Assembly: GCA_046261635.1 (NCBI GenBank)
Contig: JBHEOL010000053.1
Span: forward strand, 1-11,287
DNA from: JBHEPS01 sp046261635
GTDB taxonomy: Bacteria > Acidobacteriota > Thermoanaerobaculia > Gp7-AA8
Length of the DNA stretch: 11,287 bases
Direction of reading: 5' to 3'
Part shown: positions 7,750-11,287 of the stretch, one piece after another
How positions within the stretch are numbered: position 1 is the first letter of the stretch
How the letters are laid out: each line of letters begins with the position of its first letter
Notes under the pieces: generated by a model
Seen by the model: the letters and a program-made list of their open reading frames with translations, nothing else
Told to the model about the DNA's origin: nothing
Database searches by the model: none
Translations under genes and position numbers: made by a program

Positions 7750-8574
7750 TCAGATCAGGTCGGCCAGGTTCGGTTGCGCCCGACGGAGAAAAAGAAGACC
7801 CCCGGTGAACGCCGCGCCGGCCACGACCAGTAGGATTACGATCGAAGCCGCTTGAGGTAACGGCTCCGAGAGAATCGCGCTCCGAAACAAACCGAGGAGG
7901 GGTGTCAGAGGATTCCAGACGAAGACCTTCTCCCACTCGCTTCCCTCGACCCGGTAGAGAATCGGACTCAGGTAGAAGAGGATGGAGAGGGCGAACCCGA
8001 GGACCTGCCCCACGTCGCGGATGAAGACCTGGAGCGTCGCCAGCGCGAGGGAGATCCCGGTCTGAAGACCGAGCTGGAGCACCAGGGCGAACGGGAGCAG
8101 CCAGACGTTCCAGAGAGAGTGGCCCGTCAGCAGGAGATAGCCGAGAAAGAGAAGGATCCCGATGGTCTCGAAGATCAGGGCCGAGATGTTGGGCACGAGG
8201 ACGAGCATCTCGGTCTTGAAGGTGAGGCGGCGAACGAGGGTGGCATTTTCGGAGATGCTGCTCGTCCCGCGGGCGATCCCCTCCTGGAAGCCGATCCAGG
8301 CGAGAAGACCGGAAATGAGGAAATGGGCGTAGTTGCCGTAGGCCGCCCCCCCCTCTCCGGTCCGGGGACCGTCGAAAATCTGGGTAAAAACGAACCAATA
8401 GAGGACGACGAGGCTGAGCGGCTGGAGAACGGCCCAGGCGATCCCGAGGGTCGAGCCGGCGAACCGCATGGAGAAGTCGCGCCGGACGAGCTCGGATAAG
8501 AGGTAGAGATTGCGGGGGAGGGCGCCGAGCAGGGTCAGCTTGACACGGGGTTCGGCAGCCCTTAGATTGGTCAC
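7750..8574 (-). CDS. ABC-2 type polysaccharide/O-antigen export permease, 274 aa (Wzm-like)
   Basis: Membrane subunit of an ABC exporter of the ABC2_membrane family, most like permeases that export undecaprenyl-linked O-antigen, teichoic acid or capsule polymers (Wzm, TagG, KpsM type). Supporting motifs are the amphipathic N-terminus followed by RFAGSTLGIAWAVLQPL (37-53) before the first membrane helix, RDVGQVLGFALSILFYLSPI (186-205) and NPLTPLLGLFR (221-231). Six hydrophobic segments lie near 44-66, 82-102, 128-150, 155-183, 188-206 and 241-263; the length is normal for the family. The start is GTG 8574; an in-frame TGA upstream leaves no other start, and no Shine-Dalgarno is visible. The promoter lies so close that the mRNA may be leaderless. 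The partner ATPase (Wzt-like), normally adjacent, is absent: downstream is the FG-GAP gene and upstream the divergent regulator. Confidence 0.95.
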   Translation of the reverse strand: MTNLRAAEPRVKLTLLGALPRNLYLLSELVRRDFSMRFAGSTLGIAWAVLQPLSLVVLYWFVFTQIFDGPRTGEGGAAYGNYAHFLISGLLAWIGFQEGIARGTSSISENATLVRRLTFKTEMLVLVPNISALIFETIGILLFLGYLLLTGHSLWNVWLLPFALVLQLGLQTGISLALATLQVFIRDVGQVLGFALSILFYLSPILYRVEGSEWEKVFVWNPLTPLLGLFRSAILSEPLPQAASIVILLVVAGAAFTGGLLFLRRAQPNLADLI

Positions 8575-8576
8575 GT

Positions 8577-8596
8577 CCGGCGAAATTATTCGGCGG
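8577..8596. promoter_or_regulatory. Putative operator: 20-bp interrupted palindrome in the divergent promoter region
   Basis: CCGNCGAA-N4-TTCGNCGG: seven of ten base pairs of the inverted repeat match, with two-fold symmetry centred at 8586/8587. It lies in the 48-bp gap between the divergent permease and XRE regulator genes and covers the permease -10 (8583-8588). Position and symmetry fit a dimeric XRE-family repressor site; the link to the neighbouring regulator is inferred. Confidence 0.55.
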
Positions 8597-8611
8597 CAGC
8601 ATAAAAGTCAA
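8583..8611 (-). promoter_or_regulatory. Candidate promoter of the permease/FG-GAP operon
   Basis: TTGACT (8606-8611), a 17-nt spacer and TAATTT (8583-8588) on the minus strand. The predicted start is near 8576, only a base or two before the GTG at 8574, so the message would be leaderless; this fits the missing Shine-Dalgarno. On the plus strand only a -10-like CATAAA (8600-8605) is seen for the regulator gene, with no clear -35. Confidence 0.5.
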
Positions 8612-8622
8612 GAAGACCCTTT

Positions 8623-8982
8623 ATGAATCGCTCAGTCCAGGTAGAGCTGGTCGGACGGAAGATCCGACAGATGCGTCGTCAGCGCAAGCTGACCCAGACG
8701 GAGCTCGCCGACCGGATCGGCATTCATCAGAGCGATCTCTCCCGGATGGAACAGGGAGAGTATCGCGTGGGGCTCGACACACTGCTGAAAGTCCTGCAGA
8801 CCTTCGACGTCGGGATCGGCGAGTTCTTCGAGGAGAGGCCGCAGCCGGTGACTCCGATGGAGGCCTACACGGAGCTGAGCCCCGCGGCGCGGAAGGAAGT
8901 CGAAGACTTCATCGCGTTCAAGAGGATGCAGGAGGAATCGCTGGACGATTCCGGGAGCGAGGGGGACGATGAGCAGGACTGA
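8623..8982 (+). CDS. XRE-family helix-turn-helix transcriptional regulator, 119 aa
   Basis: A DNA-binding regulator. Residues about 9-65 form the classic Cro/C1-type HTH: VGRKIRQMRRQRKLTQTEL leads into the helix-turn-helix TQTELADRIGIHQSDLSRME (24-43), then GLDTLLKVLQTFDV, a standard XRE ending. Residues 84-105 (TELSPAARKEVEDFIAFKRM) form a short helix of the type often seen at the end of XRE regulators and in antitoxins, probably for dimerisation or partner binding. The tail is acidic (ESLDDSGSEGDDEQD). The ATG at 8623 lacks a clear Shine-Dalgarno. It is divergent from the ABC permease across a 48-bp gap with a palindrome, so control of that operon and autoregulation are likely. Its end overlaps the next gene by 14 bp. 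Confidence 0.95.
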   Translation: MNRSVQVELVGRKIRQMRRQRKLTQTELADRIGIHQSDLSRMEQGEYRVGLDTLLKVLQTFDVGIGEFFEERPQPVTPMEAYTELSPAARKEVEDFIAFKRMQEESLDDSGSEGDDEQD

Positions 8983-9847
8983 GACCCGGATCGAAGAGAT
9001 CCGCCAGGAAGGGATGAGGGATCTACAGGCGGGCCATCCGGAGAGGGCCCTCGAATTGTTCGACGAGGCGATTGCGCTCGGCCCCTCGGAAGAGCAGCGC
9101 GAGATCCTGACGATCAATAAGGCGCGCTCGCTGGTCGACCTGCGCCGGAGCGGCCCCGAAGTGCAAGCGCTCCCTATGATCCTGATGCGGAGAAAGAACC
9201 CGCGTCATTCCTTCCTCGCGGCATACACCCTCCAGTACAAGTTCCGGCTCGAAGGTGACTTCCGCAAGGCGGCCGTCTACGGGAGCCAGGCGCTCGTGCT
9301 CGCGGGCGAGAACGGCGGAGAATTCGAAGCGGAAACGCTGCTCGAGCAGGGAAGCATCTGCGTCCTCGACTCGCGCACCGCGGAGGCCATCGGCTTCTTC
9401 GAGCGCGCGCTCGAGATCCTCGCTCGCCAACCGGGACGGGAGCTCAGCGTCGCCATCGCCCTGCAGAACCTCGGCTACAGCCGGATGATCTCGGGGGAAC
9501 CGGCGCGCGGTGTCGAGCTGATTCACGACGCTCTCGCCCGCATGGAAGCTCTCGGCGCCGACGGCTTTTATCCCGAATCGCACATCGACCTCTGCTACGG
9601 CTATCTCGAGCTCGAGAAGCTCGAGAAGGCCCGCCACTACGGCGAGCTCGGTCTCGCCCACGCGGTCGAAGACCGCCAGATCCGCAACGCGCATTACCTG
9701 CTCGGCGAAGTATTGTTCAAACTGAACCGCTCTGAAGAGGCCCGCGGCCATTTCGAGTCGCTGGCGCGCTACTACCCCGATTTTCCGAATCTCACGAACC
9801 TTCTGCTGGCGTTCGACCTGCGCCGGATGGTGAATCTCAAGCTATGA
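8969..9847 (+). CDS. Tetratricopeptide-repeat (TPR) protein, 292 aa, coupled to the XRE regulator
   Basis: A cytoplasmic, all-helical repeat protein without signal peptide or membrane segment. TPR-like helix pairs lie at about 8-41 (GHPERALELFDEAIALGP), 80-113, 118-153 (RTAEAIGFFERALEILA), 158-193, 200-235 and 236-269 (NRSEEARGHFESLARYYP); residues 45-78 are a less regular repeat. No enzymatic domain. ATG 8969 lies inside the end of the XRE gene, preceded by a G-rich GAGGGGG; the 14-bp overlap indicates translational coupling. TPR superhelices bind peptides or proteins. In Firmicutes the Rgg/PlcR/NprR regulators combine an N-terminal XRE HTH and C-terminal TPRs in one chain; here the two halves are separate genes, so a two-protein regulator-sensor pair is conceivable (inference). 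Confidence 0.93.
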   Translation: MSRTETRIEEIRQEGMRDLQAGHPERALELFDEAIALGPSEEQREILTINKARSLVDLRRSGPEVQALPMILMRRKNPRHSFLAAYTLQYKFRLEGDFRKAAVYGSQALVLAGENGGEFEAETLLEQGSICVLDSRTAEAIGFFERALEILARQPGRELSVAIALQNLGYSRMISGEPARGVELIHDALARMEALGADGFYPESHIDLCYGYLELEKLEKARHYGELGLAHAVEDRQIRNAHYLLGEVLFKLNRSEEARGHFESLARYYPDFPNLTNLLLAFDLRRMVNLKL

Positions 9848-10875
9848 AGATCAGGATCCTCACACTCGCATTCGCGGTTCTTCTCTCGGCCGCTGCCGGC
9901 TACGCGCAGGATTCGAGCGTCGCGCTCAGCAACGACGGCACGATCTACTCCATCTTCACCGAGTCGTATGAGGGTGACGGCGAGATGGGCGCCCGCCTCG
10001 TGCTTCTCGAGCAGAAGGACGGCGAGTCGGTCACGACGATTCTCCCCACGACAGCGGCCGGCGGTTTCCACACCGACGCGGCGCTCGCATGGGACCAGGA
10101 CTCCGAGACCCTCTTCGTCTTCTGGAAGAAGATGCCGAACCCGTTCTCGAGCGAACTGCTGTTCTGCTCCTACCGCGACGGCGAGTTCACCGAGCCGTTC
10201 TCGGTCGAGAACTCGATCTTCCATCTCCGGTTCAACCTCCAGATCGCCATCACCCACTGGGTGAAGGACACCGGTCCGATCCCGACCCGCGCGCGCGGCA
10301 TCAACCTCCACGCGATCTGGTGGAACCAGACCGGCGCGGGCGAGACCGCCCGCTACGCAATGCTCACGATCGAGCACGGTGAGGTCGGCAGCATCTTCAT
10401 CAGCGACCTTCTCGACTTCGTCGGCGACCACCGGCAGGAAGATGCATTCGAGCTGCCCGAAGGATTCAATCGCGTCATCTTCCGCGCCGCGGGCGTCTCG
10501 ACCACTCCCGACCAGGCCGGCATCCACGTTACCTTCGGCGACTGGGAGGGGAACCGCTTCCAGAACGTCGACATCTTCCCCGTCCGGGGCGACGGCGTCC
10601 TCAACGTTCCTCTCGGCGTCTGGCGCGGCGACCTGAATCCGCCGACGCGCGTGTTCCACGACGTGGTCTTCTCCAACTCGGTGCCGTCGATCCTTCACGG
10701 GCCGGCCGGCTCGAACGGGATGGTCTTCTACCTCTGGGACGAGTCCGAGCAGCTTCACTACGCCGTGCAGAACCAGGGTGCATGGAGCGACGTACGGACC
10801 ATCGCAACGGGCACGCGGCTCACGCCCGGAGCAGCCATGGCCGGTGTCAGGAACCTCCTGGCCGCCACCGAATAG
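9844..10875 (+). CDS. Exported propeller-like protein of unknown function, 343 aa
   Basis: The ATG at 9844 overlaps the stop of the TPR gene as ATGA, so the two are translationally coupled. MKIRILTLAFAVLLSAAAGYA (1-21) is a signal peptide with GYA before Gln22. The mature protein has repeated short beta-rich units such as DAALAWDQDSETLFVFW (78-94), NLHAIWWNQ (144-152), GIHVTFGDW, and GMVFYLWDESEQLHYAVQNQ near the C-terminus. Alternation of Asp/Gly turns with aromatic strands resembles BNR/sialidase-like propellers, but no canonical SxDxGxTW Asp-box is present and no catalytic residues are recognised. It ends the XRE-TPR operon and is followed by a strong terminator. Its coupling to a regulator and TPR protein suggests a conserved functional link, perhaps as an exported effector or sensor partner; this is speculation. 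Confidence 0.9.
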   Translation: MKIRILTLAFAVLLSAAAGYAQDSSVALSNDGTIYSIFTESYEGDGEMGARLVLLEQKDGESVTTILPTTAAGGFHTDAALAWDQDSETLFVFWKKMPNPFSSELLFCSYRDGEFTEPFSVENSIFHLRFNLQIAITHWVKDTGPIPTRARGINLHAIWWNQTGAGETARYAMLTIEHGEVGSIFISDLLDFVGDHRQEDAFELPEGFNRVIFRAAGVSTTPDQAGIHVTFGDWEGNRFQNVDIFPVRGDGVLNVPLGVWRGDLNPPTRVFHDVVFSNSVPSILHGPAGSNGMVFYLWDESEQLHYAVQNQGAWSDVRTIATGTRLTPGAAMAGVRNLLAATE

Positions 10876-10898
10876 ACTTCCCCGACGAGATCTTCATC

Positions 10899-10932
10899 GC
10901 GCCCCCAGGCTCAGCCCGGGGGCGCTTTTTTT
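10899..10932 (+). terminator. Intrinsic terminator of the XRE-TPR-exported protein operon
   Basis: GCGCCCCC (10899-10906) pairs perfectly with GGGGGCGC (10918-10925); a GGC/GCC inner pairing continues the stem after a mismatch. Seven Ts (10926-10932) follow. It lies 23 bp after the stop codon at 10875. Confidence 0.95.
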
Positions 10933-10951
10933 GTCGTCTCCCTCAGGATGA

Positions 10952-10983
10952 CGGAGGCTGAAGCCTCCGCCACTGGCCGTGGC
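10952..10983. repeat. Two adjacent small inverted repeats upstream of the sigma-54 promoter
   Basis: CGGAGGCT-GA-AGCCTCCG (10952-10969) is a perfect 8-bp inverted repeat. Next to it, GCCAC-N5-GTGGC (10969-10983) runs into the -24 element. The first is short and near-continuous, as expected for a protein-binding palindrome or a REP-like intergenic element. Activator sites for sigma-54 promoters usually lie further upstream, so this link is weak. Confidence 0.45.
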
Positions 10984-10995
10984 ACTTCCCTTGCT
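10980..10995 (+). promoter_or_regulatory. Sigma-54 (RpoN) promoter of the small membrane protein gene
   Basis: TGGCAC-N5-TTGCT matches the sigma-54 consensus at all defined core positions: GG at 10981-10982 and GC at 10993-10994, ten bases apart. The predicted start is about 11005, just before AGGAGGAG (11008-11015) and the TTG start (11022). Such promoters need an AAA+ enhancer-binding activator, not encoded in this window. Confidence 0.8.
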
Positions 10996-11021
10996 GAGTG
11001 CGGCAACAGGAGGAGTTAACT

Positions 11022-11189
11022 TTGAACTGGTTCAATCTCTCTCTGATCGGCTGGATCGTTCTGATCATCGCCCTGGGAATCGCCGCCTACCTGGTCGGCG
11101 CTCCACCCGTCTGGATCGCCGTCGGTGCGCTGGCGCTGATCGGAATCGGGATCATCTTTTCGGTCAAGGGCTCGAAACCGCAGGCCTGA
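11022..11189 (+). CDS. Small two-helix membrane protein, 55 aa
   Basis: AGGAGGAG (11008-11015) stands 6 nt before a TTG at 11022, giving MNWFNLSLIGWIV. An in-frame GTG at 10998 would add eight residues, but it has no ribosome-binding site and lies upstream of the predicted sigma-54 transcription start, so TTG is preferred. Hydrophobic segments at about 6-25 and 29-47 form a helical hairpin with a Gly-Ala-Pro-Pro turn; the tail SVKGSKPQA is basic, pointing to a cytoplasmic C-terminus and, with two helices, a cytoplasmic N-terminus. No family is recognised. Small sigma-54-dependent membrane proteins are known in envelope-stress responses (for example PspG), but sequence similarity to them is not evident. 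It is monocistronic as far as the window shows. Confidence 0.8.
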   Translation: MNWFNLSLIGWIVLIIALGIAAYLVGAPPVWIAVGALALIGIGIIFSVKGSKPQA

Positions 11190-11245
11190 CGGGCGAAGTC
11201 ATCGAAGTCATCGGGCAGGGCGGTTGCCTTGCGGGCCATGATCCC

Positions 11246-11275
11246 GGCCACGGTTGATGAAGCCAAACCGTGGCC
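11246..11275. repeat. 10-bp perfect hairpin after the small membrane protein gene
   Basis: GGCCACGGTT (11246-11255) and AACCGTGGCC (11266-11275) form a perfect stem with a 10-nt loop, 56 bp after the stop at 11189. There is no T-run on either side, so it is not a typical intrinsic terminator. It could be an operator, an mRNA-stabilising hairpin or a weak terminator. The rest of 11190-11287 holds no supported gene; a short tandem GAAGTCATC pair lies near 11196-11213. Confidence 0.5.
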
Positions 11276-11287
11276 ACATGCGCCGCG

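Noticed and set aside
7735..8611. N-terminal extension of the FG-GAP frame up to 8611 (882 codons in total)
   Set aside because: The extension overlaps the permease in another frame on the same strand and is Arg/Pro-rich and featureless. ATG 7732 has GGAGGAA and starts a signal peptide.
8623..9847. XRE/TPR pair as a toxin-antitoxin system
   Set aside because: The XRE protein has an antitoxin-like helix, but its 292-aa partner is a plain TPR protein without a nuclease, kinase or other toxin motif.
9772..10758. 328-codon minus-strand open frame
   Set aside because: Antisense to the exported 343-aa protein and TPR gene end, with biased Glu/Val/Arg/Asp composition and no domain.
10998..11021. 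GTG 10998 as start of the small membrane protein
   Set aside because: No ribosome-binding site before it and it lies upstream of the predicted sigma-54 transcript start, while TTG 11022 has AGGAGGAG at 6 nt.
11090..11240. 50-codon minus-strand frame starting MARKATALPDDFDDF
   Set aside because: Antisense to the small membrane protein over most of its length, no Shine-Dalgarno, and the second half simply mirrors the hydrophobic gene.

Overview
The window reads as chromosomal DNA of a GC-rich, diderm-type environmental bacterium. The mix of large secreted PKD and FG-GAP proteins, an export permease, a perfect sigma-54 promoter and one secreted C-terminal domain whose sequence style I associate with Acidobacteriota (Thermoanaerobaculia-like genomes) suggests that phylum. 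This is inference from style; there is no rRNA or marker gene here. I see no tRNA, rRNA, CRISPR array, insertion sequence, phage gene or replication origin.

Left half, minus strand: (a) 1-4056, a very large secreted multi-domain protein with at least four PKD domains, cut by the left edge; (b) 4287-5687, a secreted protein of unknown function with its own strong intrinsic terminator and a long, unusual leader containing two sigma-70-like promoters, a 14-codon upstream ORF and an 11-nt perfect complement to the 16S rRNA tail; (c) 5963-7732, an exported FG-GAP/VCBS propeller protein; (d) 7750-8574, an ABC-2 polysaccharide/O-antigen-type export permease, 17 bp upstream of (c) and probably co-transcribed with it. 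No cognate ATPase gene is visible.

Right half, plus strand: a tight three-gene operon with overlapping ends, XRE-type regulator (8623-8982), TPR protein (8969-9847) and exported propeller-like protein (9844-10875), closed by an intrinsic terminator at 10899-10932. A near-consensus sigma-54 promoter (10980-10995) then drives a 55-residue two-helix membrane protein (11022-11189, TTG start). The last ~100 bases hold one hairpin and no supported gene.

The regulatory centre is the 48-bp gap between the permease (8574) and the regulator (8623). It holds a 20-bp interrupted palindrome over the permease -10 element. The simplest reading is that the XRE protein controls the divergent permease/FG-GAP operon and possibly itself, with the translationally coupled TPR protein as a possible partner or sensor. 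Most proteins encoded here carry signal peptides or membrane segments, so the region is devoted to the cell envelope and secretion. No established defence or mobile system is recognised; the most promising undescribed unit is the XRE-TPR-exported protein operon with its divergent permease/FG-GAP partner.
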